Shown here: piece after piece, positions 11,252 to 26,200 of the stretch | Numbering within the stretch: position 1 is the stretch's first letter | Layout of the letters: each line of letters starts with the position of its first letter | NCBI GenBank assembly: GCA_903813345.2 | Contig: CAIIXF020000004.1 | Span: 1-64,000, forward strand | Reading direction: 5' to 3' | DNA length: 64,000 nt | DNA from: Owenia fusiformis | Taxonomy: Eukaryota > Annelida > Polychaeta > Sabellida > Oweniidae | Notes under the pieces: generated by a model | The model's input: the letters and a program-made list of their open reading frames with translations, nothing else | The model's database searches: none | What the model was told of the DNA's origin: nothing | Position numbers and translations under genes: made by a program

Positions 11252-14200
11252 CTAAAAATAAAAAGTAACACAACTTCAAAATTACAATTAGCCAATATCA
11301 CTTCCTAGAAACAACCATTTGGGATTGGCTCTCAGCATTTTATGCCTATTACTTGAATTTATGATCATAGGTCATTTGATTCCCCAGGGTGAGCATGGTC
11401 TCAAAATGAACAATGTGGAAATATTATTAATTTAGTCGTTTCCCTTCCAACCTATGTGTATCACCACATTTCTATCAGGGAATCATTACTAGGCTAGCCT
11501 TGGCTATTTCTGCCCAGGCAACTAAAAAGTACCATTGATTAAACACTAAAATTAAATACATTTTGAGTGTGAAAACTACTATTTAAACCTAATGCGAGCA
11601 ATGTAATTTTCATAAAAACAACATTCATGGGGGTCAGACCCCCCCCCCCTATCCCTAGGCGTTTCCAGAGTAAATATACAGGTAAAGTAAAAACTAAGGT
11701 ACCATATTATATTTCACACAAAATCCTCAGGGGAGTTATTAAAATCTCAAACAGTAGGTCAAATGAGGTCAAAAATAATCAAAGTAATATAGCAGTGGGG
11801 ACAAGTTCCTACCATCTTAGTTATAGCAATATTACTTCATGGCAGAAAAGAAATGGAGGAAAATGCAAGGGACCCCCCTGCCCGATTGCTCCTCAATGTA
11901 ACGGCCAAGAAAATCTTGATTGGGGGAATGTCCCTTGTATTTAAACGTCTTGTTATATATATAATACATGAGATAGTATAACATCTTACCATTTTTCTGA
12001 TCGCTTCTAGGTCCATCGTTTTCTCTGGGTCGTGATTTCGGAATAGGAACTGGTTCTATTTCTTCTACTATGGTATTATCCAAGTCTGGTGGAAGAGGTG
12101 AAGCTGGTCCTGCGCCCTGTAGTTATAAAAAATCTTTTTATTAGTAACACACTTTGAATCTAAGCTTTCAAATTATGTAAGAAACATGCTTTAATTTAAT
12201 ATTACATTGTGACGAGCTCTCTATTCAAACCACGTTATATCGTTTTAAACTATTATTATACACTGCCAATCTCAAACTGCATCAAGCAGCGCTGTTTCAG
12301 TGCTGTACAGCGCTGTAAAAACAGTGCTGTATGACTACGCTGTTCAAAACAGATGATGTTAGAATAGCATTGTTCACCGCTGTGCAGCGCAGTGCTCTAA
12401 CTGTATTGTTTACAGCGCTGTACAGCCCTGCAACACAATGTTGCAGATTGGTGTGTATTCCCAAAGATGTAAAGTAAGTAAGTAGAAGTTAGTGTATTAA
12501 ACGTTGTTTTGACTGTAAACATTCTATTTTCCTACAAACTATTTGCTACTCACCATTGGAGCACGAGTTGTTGTTGGGGTTCGAGGTGTCGTTATATTAG
12601 AGATAGGTGGCGTGGTGAGAGCCGTTGGTGTTATAGGTGTCGGTGGTGGGTCGGGATATTTCCAGTAATCTGAAAAGTAATATGTATATTATAATATATT
12701 CCAATGTTGAAAGTTAAACGTTTGGAGCATGACATTCGACCGTATACGTCAATTGGAAGTATCTTCATCGCCGTAATTAGCGTCAACTCTCTAATGATGG
12801 CTTATTCCGATTCAAAAAGTATAATACGTCAATGGTGCTCTTTACATCAATGTCTTTACATACCCTCTTGAAAGAAAGTAATGCCCTGTCAATCTCAAAC
12901 GGCATCTAACAGCGCTGTTTATGAAACAGTGCTTGACAGTGCTAAACAGTGCTGGACAGTGCTGTAAAAACAGTACTGCACATCGCTGTTTTCTAATATT
13001 ATAAGTTATTGAATGATTTGAAGTGCAAAACAGGATATATTCTGCTCGGGAAATTCTGTATTGGCACGAGACGAAGTATCGAAATATCGAGATTTGCACT
13101 TCAAATCATTATTCTATAACGTTTTTATCGTGTGATCTTTGGTCAATACATTTCACTTAGGAGATAATCCCTAAGAACTATTTTGTATTCTCTGTATTCA
13201 AATTAATCAAATGTACTCAAATTAAAAATGAGTAAATTCCTTATCTATTGGTATATATAATGACATGTTTTCATCAAGAAAATCAATATTTATTTTTGAA
13301 ATTCGAGTGTCTCATTTTTTGGACCACCCTGTAGTTTCCGTGTTGTAAAGCATATTCTTCAATAAGCTATTGCAAATGTAATATCTGCTGCATCGTTGTA
13401 ATTTGTACATTATCAACTCAATATATAGCTCTAGCTTGTTGCGCGATGTTCTACAAACACGACCCTTAACATGGTTCATTATACGGACGAGTGATTAATT
13501 TCGCAGTTCGTATAAAAGTTAAAAATGAAATATAAGGTTTGAGCCATATCTAACGTTATAATAAGCAGAATATTTAAAGTATCGGATCAAACACTTTGGC
13601 TACAATTTTGATGAACTAATCAATCTAATCTATGTTAGCGATGCATGGGGCAAGACATTTGTAGTTGCACAGGGTGTTTCATAGTGTATATCTCCAAAGT
13701 CAATTTGAGATAAAACAGGCCCATAATGTATATATCATAAATGAACCTAGTAATTTATTGTAGACCAAGACATTTGGCACATGTGACAATAAATACAGTT
13801 TAAAAGTTAAAAATGGTATATACTATATTACATTTGGAGATTTTTAACTATTAGTCCACATAGTCCATTTGTCACCCCTATACATACTATAGTGAACCTA
13901 TGAATTGTTAAAAACACGATGTTTTATGGTTAATTTACAATAGCAAGGGTTTTCTGAAGTGATTTAACTGGGTTGGACAAAAAGTTAGTTTGGGGAAAAA
14001 AGTATATCGGCTAATAAGGGAGGGGTGCATTGGCTTAACATGGCGTTGACTATTGACTTAGCGTCGGGATACCACCATGTACCTGGTATGTTACCATGGT
14101 GATAGATACAAAAAATTTCCCCAACGTTAATTTTTGGGCAACCCAGCTAAATCACTCCAATAAACCCTAATGATAGTATTTGCACAGAAAAACATCATGT

Positions 14201-17200
14201 TTTTAAATATTCATACGTTAAGAAAATGACAAATGGACTAACAGTGTTAACGTAGTCCGTTGCATAGACTACACATCATCGTGCAATATGCCATTGATAG
14301 AAAATGCATGCTGGGGCTCCCAGAGGGTATACACATTTTTCACCAAGTGCTTTTTTCGTAGTTTATGCATGTAGACACATATACCCTATGGGAGTAGAAG
14401 TTCTGCTTGATAACCGATTTTCAAAATGGCCGCTCGTGTCAAAATGGCGGCCATTTTAGTGACGATTTTACAGTCATTTAGGTACAGTATATAAAACTGT
14501 AATAGCAATGAGTTTTAAAAGTAAAAAAGTTATATAGCACATTAATTAAGCTAGACATGTAGATATTTAAGAAACACATGGCAGCAATCTTAAAAAATGG
14601 CGGCTTTTACACACGATTTTACAATTTTTGCTATAACTTGAAAAGTAGTGGAGCGATTTTGTTCATATTTAATATGTGATTACTTATTAGCATGGCACAC
14701 TGTTTTATGATATTTTGGCAAGAAGGCGGCCATTTTGAAAATGGCCACCATTAATTACACGCTATTTTACAATTTTTGCTGTACTTAAAAAGTAGTGGAG
14801 CGATTTTGTTCATATTTGATATGTGACTACTTAGCTTTATGGCATTACAGTGACATGAAAATCTGATTCAAATGAATTTAGTCATCCTAGAAAGCCCAAC
14901 CATGAGTGAGATCGTTCAAGTTTTTTTCAAATATTTGATCATCAGATTAGATAGGTTAATTTTTCAAACATGACTGTTCACTGTCCAAATTGGGAGGTGT
15001 TCATATTTCAAGTTTTTTAACATTTGAGTCAATGGGAGGAAAAACGGGACCAAAAAATGTTCAAATTGGGAGGTGTTCGGATTAGCCAAGTGTTCAGATA
15101 TACAGGTTTTACTGTACTACAATTGTTTTTAATCTTTTGGAGGAAAGTGTACATCATTCCAGAGAAATGAGAGGTGACACACTGTCATGGGAACTGGTCA
15201 TATCAGATGATGTTCCCACGCTTTTCGTCCAGAAGAGGTCATTTCCCAGGATTATAGATGAACCCTTGGCCAATCAATGATATAGTTTACATAAGAGAAG
15301 TATGACTGTATGAATTCTGGGATATTCCTGTTTTGTTGAGAATAAAATTAACTCTTTGCAAATTTGATCAAAACTGCCTCCAATCATCCAATACTTGGCT
15401 CAGTTAAAATAGTTGATTTATATTTGAATTCGATAATAACATTTAAAAATTAAATGTGTAGTAGTAATACTTTAGTACCTCTTATTGATTAATGTATAAT
15501 ATTACAACATACATAATGATGTAGGCAATTTGTTTCATAAAAATCTAAAAGTGAAATTCATAATTTTAATTTACCCTCTGGGAGCCCCAAAATCTTAGAA
15601 AATGCATTTTCTTGGTGATGTATTTTCTAAACTATCTGTACAACGTCGTAATACGTCCCTATTAGGATTGAAGTACGACAGTTCAGTTTGCAGTGTGTCC
15701 CCAGTCCGTCTAGGTCGTTTTAAGTACGTTGTCACTCGTTCTGATTGCAGAACGTGACGTCACCAGAAATGTTACCAGAACTGAATTTTGAGCATGCTCT
15801 AAGTTCTGGATGACCTAATCGTTCGGGTAGTTAGATAAAGTTTATAAACAAACCCAAAACGGTTCTTGGGTACGTCAAATCCGTTCGTGTACAGTTTAGT
15901 AGGTAAGGGATACATTGGTAGGTCAATTATACACATTGCTTGAAATTTAGTCACCCCTATAGATTTGATTTCATAAATATTTCTAAAACCTCAATCACGA
16001 AAAATGAACGTGTATATTTATTGACAATCAATATACCTTCGATCCATTGCTTTCTACCAAACTCGTACATTAACTTGTGACAAGTGCAAATCTATAAACT
16101 GTCCATACCTTGTTCTGTATAACACAATGGATTCAATGCTTACTACGGTATTGTATGCTAACCTGTGTCAAGCGCAAACTCTATAGAGTGTTTAAATCTC
16201 CAGACACCCTTGTAGAACTTCAAGACGTCCAAAAACGGATTCGGAAAGTCGGTCCCTTGGAAATTGCCATACAAATAAGGAATGCTCCCTTCACGGTATC
16301 CAATCGTTGCCTCTTCTCTCTCATGCAATACTCCAATGATGTCTCCCTTTTTGACGTGTAGCATTTTGAATTGGTTCAAATGTATCTACAACATTAACTA
16401 ATCGTTAATAATTATTCTGAACTATGCATTCTCCATTAAATGTATGCAAGTTGGGTTTAAATTATGTTCTGTTTAGTGGTGTCATGGTTTCATTCATAGT
16501 ATCACATCAAGGGATCCTAGAAGACTGTGTCTTAGTTAGTTGAAAAATATGTCATCGGAAAAACAGAAAGGAGAACTAGCTGCAACGTTACAATGTATGT
16601 TATACTGGGAAGTTGACACTGGAGAGAATGGATAGAAAGCAGAGTCTTGGATTCAGAATGTAGTCATTTTATTCACTATTCACAAGATGAAATCGAACTA
16701 CTTTTCAATGTTTTTGGATTCCAAAAGAGTCAACTGTTTCAGCCTGGTGTGAAAATTGCATGGACAGCTAGATTGAAACTAAACATGATCTCGCAGTGTT
16801 TTCCAAGAATGGGTTGCTCAACAACAAATGCATTGAAACTAAACATGATCTCGCACTGTTTTCCAAGAATGGGTTGCTCAACAACAAATGCATTGAAACT
16901 AAACATGATCTCGCACTGTTTTCCAAGAATGGGTTGCTCAACAACAAATGCATTGAAACTAAACATGATCTCGCACTGTTTTCCAAGAATGGGTTGCTCA
17001 ACAACAAATGCATTGAAACTAAACATGATCTCGCAGTGTTTTCCAAGAATGGGTTGCTCAACAACAAATGCATTGAAAGCTGAGATACAAATTACTTTTC
17101 AGTGAATATGGACAAAATATGATTATTAAAATATTGTATCATATGCAGGGTTTAATGTGACGTGACAAGAACCATGTTACAAATTCAAAATTTTCCAAAT

Positions 17201-20200
17201 TCCTGTAAATCGAAACTGCATTTCAGTACAGTATTTTAGGTTACATCGATGTATTGTTGAAAGTATGTGTGGGGGCGAGACATGAATAGATGGAAGCTGC
17301 ATTTAGGTAGAACATTTACATCGAGGTATCATTGACAGTCTGCGTGTGGGCGAGACATGAATAGTTGACTTATCGTGGTTTGAAATATTTCATAAGCAGC
17401 CATTGTGTGATTGAGTTGTTATACATACAAAAGCCATATCTATTTCTTGACAGATAAGCTCGCAACGGGACTGCAAGATATATCACTTACCCCGAAGATA
17501 TTAGTAGTGCAAACTAGGGTGATATAAATGACGACCTCTGAACTAAGGTTCCAATACACCGTTGGAAAGCTGAGAGTGCCAGCTTTAAAAATCTGACCTC
17601 AATTTGAATTATTAGTAAATGAAAAATTAAATGTTAATTAATTAAATATGACCCCACGATGCTACAAAATGCTTCAGAATTTTTGTTTTTGGAAGATATG
17701 AGATTTGATCTTTGAAAATAGTGTGAACATTTGGGGGCATACTAGTTAGAAAAAAAGAAAAATATCCTTATAATACCCCCAAAAACATAATAACAAGAAA
17801 TCTTTAAAAAAATCCCCAAAAATATTTCCCAAAAATTTCTTTTCGAAAAAGCATTTTTTCAAAAATGATGAATAATCTATTTGAGAAAAATTAAAAAATG
17901 TTGAAAATTTGGTATAATAAGTGTCTTACATAACTAGCCCCCATGTGTTAATTTCCCATTTGATTTATGGAGTAGAGGCGCTATTTAACTAGTTATATAG
18001 TACACTTCTTCCTAGTGGATAATAAATGATTGTGAAAACGATTTGAATTCCTATATACAGGGTGGGCCAAGAAAACGCCACTTTTTTTAAAGACACTCTA
18101 ACTTTTTTTATTTTCCAACCTATATACCCCAAATTTTGCAGTTATATAGAATGTCCAGTTTTGGTCTGCCCTTTGAAGATAAAAAAAATCCCCTGTCTTC
18201 TTTATGCCGATGACATTGTATTCATGGGTCAATCTGAGAAAGAACTCCAGTCAATGTTAACAATCACTAATAATTTTGGACTTAAATGGAGATTTCAGTT
18301 CAGTGACAAAAAGTCTAAGATAATGATAATAGGGAAAATACTTGATTCGGAAAAGGTATGGTCATTAGGGAATTTGAGAATGTCAGAGGTAAATGAGTAC
18401 AAATATCATGGAGTAATGTTCAATAGAATCTAAAATATTTATATGAAAAGGCCAGGAAAATGAAAAATTTATAAGGTTTACTTTGACAAAACATTGTAAT
18501 GTCAAGCGCATTGAATTCGGAAGTACAATTTACAACTCTATGATGGCACCTGCTATCCTGCATGGATGCCCGACCTGGGTAATCCCAAAGTCAAGCCTTG
18601 CCAAAATTACCTCATTTCAATATGGTGCCGCCCAAGCCATTTTTCAAATTAAAAGTAAACCCGCCAGTGAATCTATATTGGGGGATTTAGGCTGGAAACC
18701 GATAGCAGAGGTGATTGAAAAAAGACAAATTGACTATTTGAACTACCTAAATTATACCAACTACATCCCTCCCTCATAAAATCCTACAGAATTTGCTAAA
18801 ATTATTAAAAGTCGGCAAAGAATCATATTGGAAATTTGCATCAAATGCACGGAATATTTTAAGAGATAAAGGTTTAGATGATGTCATTTTTCGGAATGAC
18901 AGCGAATGGTACCCATCATTTTTTTTACTATATCTCAATCCCAAAGCATATATAATTTTCACACTAGGGTAGCTGAACACCCCTCCCTTGAAATGTATAA
19001 GGAGGTTAAAACCCATAACCGCACCGAAAGGTACCTTAAGAATGACCTTGATTTTTATGGATCTAAAATGAAATTTCTAGCAAGATCGAATAATTTCTGC
19101 CTTGAGACAAATTATGAAAAGTGGGGCAAAAGTGATGGTATATGTATAATGTGTAATCTTAATTTGAGAGATACTCTATCACACAGATTAATGGTGTGTC
19201 CCTGTAAGGTATTATGATGTATAGTGTGAGATGTTTGGATTTACTTTCATAATTAGATTGTTTTAAAGTTAGTGAGTGAGTGAATGGATTATTCAGTAGT
19301 GCATGAATGGGTTGACTGAGTTGAGTTAAGTATGAAAGTATTAGTGAAGTGAAAGACATGTATGCATGTAGTAGAGCAGAGTGTTGTATTTTAGAAAACA
19401 TTTTACCAATTGAGTTTTAGACTTTTAAGATGAGACGAGGTGTGGTTATCAAAGTGCAATAAAGATGAGAACATTGACTATTACTACAAACTATTTATTT
19501 ATTATTCTATTATTATTTCACAGTCCCCAATTTGCCAAAGCCAGGTCCAACTTTTACAACGATGTAGAGAAATATGTTTCTCCCATTTTAAGTAGCAGTT
19601 TATTGTCTTCGAACATTCATGATTGGTTAATTACACTACTTGGTGATAAGGTTTTTATGGAATCAGGGCATGACATTTTTTATATGTTTGATAAATATGT
19701 GAAGATGTTTTTAGCAACACCTTTTAACCCTAGGAAACTGTAGTATTTTATGTAAACATTTTTAGTGCATAGTATATAAAATATATATGTATATTACAAA
19801 TACTGACGCACCTAATAATAGTGTCCCGCTGTTAAAAAAGACTATGTCAAAATAGATAAATAAAAAATAAAATAGTGCCAGGGGTTCTTAGTAATAATAT
19901 AATGTAACAAGCCCTTCAACTTGAATTATATTTGATCTAAAAGAGGAGTTCAATTGGTCCGCCACCCTCTTTGATGATAGCTTTTAGTCTTAGTTGCCTT
20001 GCTGATATAGCAGTATCGGTGAAATGTTGGCTAAGTTTCTTTCAACCTGTCTTAATTGCCAGCTTTAGTTGGGCCATTTTTTAGATTGGGTGCCTTCATA
20101 CCATCTCCTGGAGACCTTCACATACCCTATACTCACTGGGGATTGCATCAGGACTATTAGCTTGGTGGTTATCAGGCCATATCAGATCAGGAACATTTTT

Positions 20201-23200
20201 CAAATTATGTTTATTTCTCATGGCACACCACATGTTTAAGTGAGACGCTGGTGACATATTTTATCCAAGTAAAATTCATAATCCATGCCTAGAAAGCATT
20301 CTCAATTTTCGTTTGATATGCAAATTATGAGTTTGTATCAGAAATTAAAAAAGTTATAGCATTTTGAAAAAAGCTTTTTTGGCCCACCCTGTATAGCTAG
20401 TTAATAGCGCCCCCACGTGTTAATTTTCCATTGGATTTATGGAGGTCGGAGGGGCGCTATTGAACTAGTTATATAGTACATTTCTTCCTAGTGGATAATG
20501 AATGATTATGGAAAAGATTTGGTTTCCTATATATAACTAATTAAATAGCACCCCCGCGTGTTATTTGTCATTGGATTTATGGAGGAGGGACGCCTTTTAC
20601 CTAGTTATATAGTACACTTCTTCCTAGTGGATAATGAATGATTGTGGAAAGGATTTGCTTGGTTTCCAATATATAACTAATTAAATAGCACCCCGCGTGT
20701 TATTTGTCATTGGATTTATGGAGGAGGGACGCCATTTACCTAGTTATATAGTACACTTCTTCCTAGTGGATAATGAATGATTATGGAAAAGATTTGGTTT
20801 CCTATATATAACTAATTAAATAGCACCCCCGCGTGTTATTTGTCATTGGATTTATGGAGAAGGGACGCCATTTACCTAGTTATACAGGGCGTATAAAAAA
20901 CGCAACAAGAAGTTATCTCGTAAAATCACAAAACTAATGATGACTACATCAATTTCATTCAATGTACCATAAAGCCACGTCTCTCCCCTTTGCAATGATA
21001 TGTCAATCATTCACATGTGGTAATGGTTGGGTGAGAAATCCTTCCATTTGCACAGTAGGTCAAAATCGGCTCTGGACCAAGTTTTAGATATTGCAAAAAT
21101 CAGTGCAAGGGCTAAGTGCCAATGGAAGTTCCCTTGACTTGACTCTTTCTTTTGGAGCTATCTCAGGAGCATTTGTGCTCACAATTCCTCCACCAGATAT
21201 TGCAAAACCTCGACAAAGAATTGCCTATGGGCTGCTTTTCTCTGCTTTAACCCACAGATGAGTCAGGGCTGAACCATGCATGACATGGACAGATGAGCGC
21301 ATCTTTATGTGCAAGGAAGTGGTGGCAATTTGGAGGGGTATATTCTTGCAAGAATATGAGAATGAATACTTTACTGTCTATGCCACACCTGTCACACCTT
21401 CTTCCAATAGCCCCTATGCCCCTTGTACTGACTTTTGCAATGTTTAAAACTTGGGTCCGAGCTGAATTTTGCCCCACTTTGCAAAATTAATGATTATTCG
21501 GCCAGCCATGACTCTCTGTGAATGAATGATATTCCATTGCAAAAAGGAGTAATTTGGCTTTTTAGTACATTGAATGAGAATGATGCAGTCAGCATTGGTT
21601 TTATGTTTTCTGCCAATATTGCATCGGGCTCCGTACACTGACTTTTGCGATGTATTTAACTTAGTCCCAAGCTAATTTTGGCCCACTTTACAAATGGAAT
21701 GATTACTCGCCCAACCATGACCAAATATCAAAGAATGATATATCATTGTAAAGAGGAGACACGTGGCTTTATGTTGCATTGAATGAAATCAATGCTGTTA
21801 TCACTGGTTGTGTGCTTTTCTGAGATAACAATCTGTTGCGATTTTTTTATACGCACTGTATAGTTCACTTCTTCCTAGTGGATAATGAATGATTATGGAA
21901 AAGATTTGGATTCCTATATATAACTAATTAAATAGCACCCCGCGTGTTATTTGTCATTGGATTTATGGAGGAGGGACGCCTTTTACCTAGCTATATAGTT
22001 CACTTCTTCCTAGTGGATAATGAATGATTATGGAAAAGATTTGGTTTCCTATATATAACTAATTAAATAGCACCCCGCGTGTTATTTGTCATTGGATTTA
22101 TGGAGGATGGACGCCATTTACCTAGTTATATAGTACATTTCTCTTTAGTGAATATTAACGTATTTTCCTCTCTATCAAATTCTAATCGATTCTATTGTAT
22201 TATATTGGTGATTTTTACTAGATAATAAGGTTTATCCCATAGTTGAGGTCAAATCTGTAGAATAGCACGTATATACATGATATTTTGCAAATGCGTGGAA
22301 AAAAGCGATTTCTGTGGAATACGGAGAATATTCCACAGATATTACTTATTCCACGGATTTGAAAACTCCCGCCAATGTGACGTGCATTGTTACATGGTCA
22401 CATGTTATATGCTTACATGGTGGTTTCCCGACGTCACTCCTTAATATCAATAGCTGCACTCATTCGCTACGCTCACTCGTCCTGATATCGATATCAACTC
22501 GTGGATAAAAATGATATCCCTCAAAATCATAGGATATCCTATACGTATTTTATTATATTTGAAGTGTTTTTCCTTATTTCTAATTTTTTCTGAATAATGT
22601 AAAATGTATGAATGTATCCTGTAAAATGTATAAAATACCATATTTTGGAATTAATTTTGAATTTTTTACATACTTCACGAGCTCTTGGAATTTCACCCCA
22701 AAAATGTGGGATTCCGTCAGATTGTGATTTCGAGACACAGAGCCTCTTTAATTAAGTACATCTTTCCTTTTGTTAGACTAAGAGCATGTGACATTGTTAA
22801 CGAAATTTACTGTTCCATTTATATTAGGATGAGGTTCATCGACGCATGTACCAGACACATTCGCACCATACGATTTAAAATTGTTTTCAGAATTTTTTGT
22901 GAAAAGTTAACCAAAAGGGGCGAATCCTGAATTCAGGGCCATTAACAAATAGATTATAACAAAAATAACCTCAATTTATGTTGGGGGTATTACTTTAGGT
23001 GAGAGGTCATCTCAACCCCAAGTCATCTCAACCCAGTCCAACTCAACCCCAAGTTAAGTCAACCCCAGTAAAACTCAACCCCAAGTCAACTCAACCCTGT
23101 AAAACTCAATCCCAGTCAAGAGTTTTACTGGGTTGAGTTGACTTGGGGTTGACCAAAGATGACCAAAAAGCTTACTTTATAGTGCCCCTGGATGCTGACA

Positions 23201-26200
23201 TCATAATGTAAGGGGCATTATAAAATGGTGCCCCTCACATTATGATTTTTGCTTTTATGGGCACTATTAAATAAAAGCCCTTTATAACTACTATTTATGA
23301 TAATTAAAACACAATTTGAAGGGCATTTTTCATCATGCCCTTAATTTCTTGTGGGGGGTATTACTTTATAGTGCCCCTGGATGCTGACATCATAATGTAA
23401 GCGGCATTATAAAATAGAGCCCCTGGGGGCATAAAAGGAATTTTTATTTTTCTAAGGGGTCTCCAGGGGCGCTATTTAACTAGTATGCCATTGACGTAAC
23501 ATGAGAATATGCACACCTTTGACTTAACATTGGGTATCCTATCCCTTATCATATACCTTATCCTATATGACTTTATTATCTTTTTAATACCCCTTATACA
23601 TACAATTATACCAATGCTGTAATTCTTTTTAAGGAAATACAATCATTGAGGCTATAAACAAATGGTATAATAGGTGTTTCCTAATTTAAGTAAAGTAGCA
23701 TCCGCCAAGCAAAATATTTGACCTTTGACCTTTATTACCACGCCTATTTTCCTACACGGCATTTTACTTCACTCTATAAGTATAAGTATATAATGCATAA
23801 TGTCGAATATTGACGGCTCCAAGGAATCGTTTCTTAGGCATATCGGTTCATAAAGGTATTCTGTGACCAATATATTTTTCTACAATCTGCCTCCCACCAT
23901 AATTTGAACTAAGGGGAGATGTATAGTCACACGATTTATCATAGAGATTGACATTGGGTATCCTATCCCTTATCATATACCTTATCCTATATGACTTTAT
24001 TATCTTTTTAATACCCCTTATACATACAATTGAAGTACATCCTTCTGTTTTATATGAAAAATCGATGAAAATTATGTTGTAAAAATCTTTGCATTGTTTT
24101 GATGGACATTTGAGTAGTAATTCTAAAGAGAAAATGTAAAAATAACAACGAAGTTGAAACATCATAATTATATACTGTCATGTTGATTAGATCAAAAACT
24201 TTGTCGTTATGGACTTTAAGATTGAAAATGGAAACCGATTGTCAAAACATTTTTGATTGAAAAAGCATGGTTGATATTTCAATTTTACCCCTTGGTGATG
24301 AAAGGGTCAATACGTAACATTTCATTCAGTGTAAATTCAAATGGATGTTATATTAGATCAAAGCTGACTCTCAGCTTTCAAATGTTGTATTGAAACCTTA
24401 GTGCAGAAGATGTAATTTACTAAGGAGTGCACTTAGTCAGAGACTCTATTTTGATCAAGTACATTGGGATTTGTAGAGATGAAGTTCAAATAAAACACAC
24501 ACTTTTTCAACAAGACATATCGATGTGACCCCTGTGATAAGCATTGCCTTTTCAAAAAGGCATGTCAAAGTGACCCCTGTGAATAGCATAACCTTTTCAA
24601 AAAGGCATATCAAAGTGACCCCTGTGAATAGCATAACCTTTCCAAAAAGGCATATCAAAGTGACCCCTGTGAATAGCAGAACCTTTTCAACAAATCATAT
24701 CAATGTGTCCCCTGTGAATAGCATTACCTTTTCAACAAGGTTTATCAAAGTGACCCCTGTGAATAGCATTACCTTTTCAACAAATCATATAAATGTGTCC
24801 CCTGTGAATAGCATTGCCTTTTCAACAAATCATATAAATGTGTCCCCTGTGAATAGCATTACCTTTTCAACAAATCATATAAATGTGTCCCCTGTGAATA
24901 GCATTACCTTGTCAACAAATCATATCAATGTGTCCCCTGTGAATAGCATTTACCTTTTCAACAAATCATACCAATGAGTCCCCTGTGAATAGCATTACCT
25001 TTTCAACAAGGCATATCAATGTGTCCCCTGTGAATAGCATTACCTTTTCAACAAGGCATATCGATGTGTCACGCCCGGTGATCGGATAGAAGAAACGGAG
25101 GGGGATGCCGCGATTTCTGCACGAAAACTTAACAAATTTGGAAGATTATTTTTTCAAAAGAAAATTATGATAGAATTACTAAATGAATAGTTGCATGGTA
25201 TGGTAAATTATGTTAGGTTTTCCAGGATTTTTTGAAGCGGTGGGCTTATTAGAGAAACTCGACGTTACACCTCTGAAGAGTGAAAACTGGGAAAAATTCG
25301 AGTTACGAAACGATACGAAATAAAGTCAAGTTAGCACTTAAGGCTCGTGTCCGTTAGGTCTAGGTTCAAATCTAGTCGCTTGAATACAGCTAAAACCTCT
25401 CTAATATACACAAGAACCCTCAACCTACCAAGCATTCTTGATATACCTGGTGCATTCCTTGGGAATGGGCCTGTACTCGTATTTGGTTTACCAGTTATAT
25501 CTAAAGACTTAATAATTCACAAGAACCCTTAACCTACCAAGCATTCTTGATATACCTATTGCATTCCTTGGGAATGGGCCTGAACTCGTATTTGGTTTAC
25601 CAGGTATATCTAAAGACTAAATAATTCACAAGAACCCTTAACCTACCAAGCATTCTTGATATACCTATTGCATTCCTTGGGAATGGGCCTGTACTCGTAT
25701 TTGGTTTACCAGGTATATCTAAAGACTTAATAATTCACAAGAACCCTTACCAAGCATTATTGATCTACCTGTTTCATTCCAGGGGAATGGGCCTGTACTC
25801 GTATTTGGTTTACCAGGTATATCTAAAGACTTAATAATTCACAAGAACCCTTAACCTACCAAGCATTATTGATCTACCTGTTTCAATCCAGGGGAATGGG
25901 CCTGTACTCGTATTTGGTTCACCAGGTATAACTGACCAGGCAGGTTAACTGGGTCTAGTTCTCGCCATGTTTGAAACCTCACGGGATTCCTGGAACAAAA
26001 ACGTAATTAACTCATTCGATACTGGGGCAAAAAGCACTATAATACTGACGAATTTTTAAAAATTGCCATATATGGTACCTCTGAGATAATATATGTCGTA
26101 GTGTTATATATCGTTGTAAAGCATTTGATTTTCTCTTTCAGAATCAATAGGTTTTTAAGTCCTATTTTATAAGTTGTCATGGTTACAAGATTCCAAAAAT

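Noticed and set aside
16647-17105. Open frames of about 95-150 aa with 20-aa repeats
   Set aside because: Same effect of a 60-bp tandem repeat; open on both strands and within an intron of the receptor gene.
17490-17530. Minus-strand micro-exon before GTAAGT at about 17490
   Set aside because: The donor TCGGG/GTAAGT is good, but the possible exon lengths (23 or 47 nt) do not restore the phase required between receptor exons 2 and 4.
22745-22915. Minus-strand exon encoding NFKSYGANVSGTC and NINGTVNFVNNVTC
   Set aside because: The frame looks protein-like, but no acceptor AG lies near its start and no donor near its end. It does not fit receptor phases.
24455-24977. 15-aa repeat protein from the 45-bp array
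   Set aside because: Minisatellite artefact in a receptor intron; frames change near the array end.
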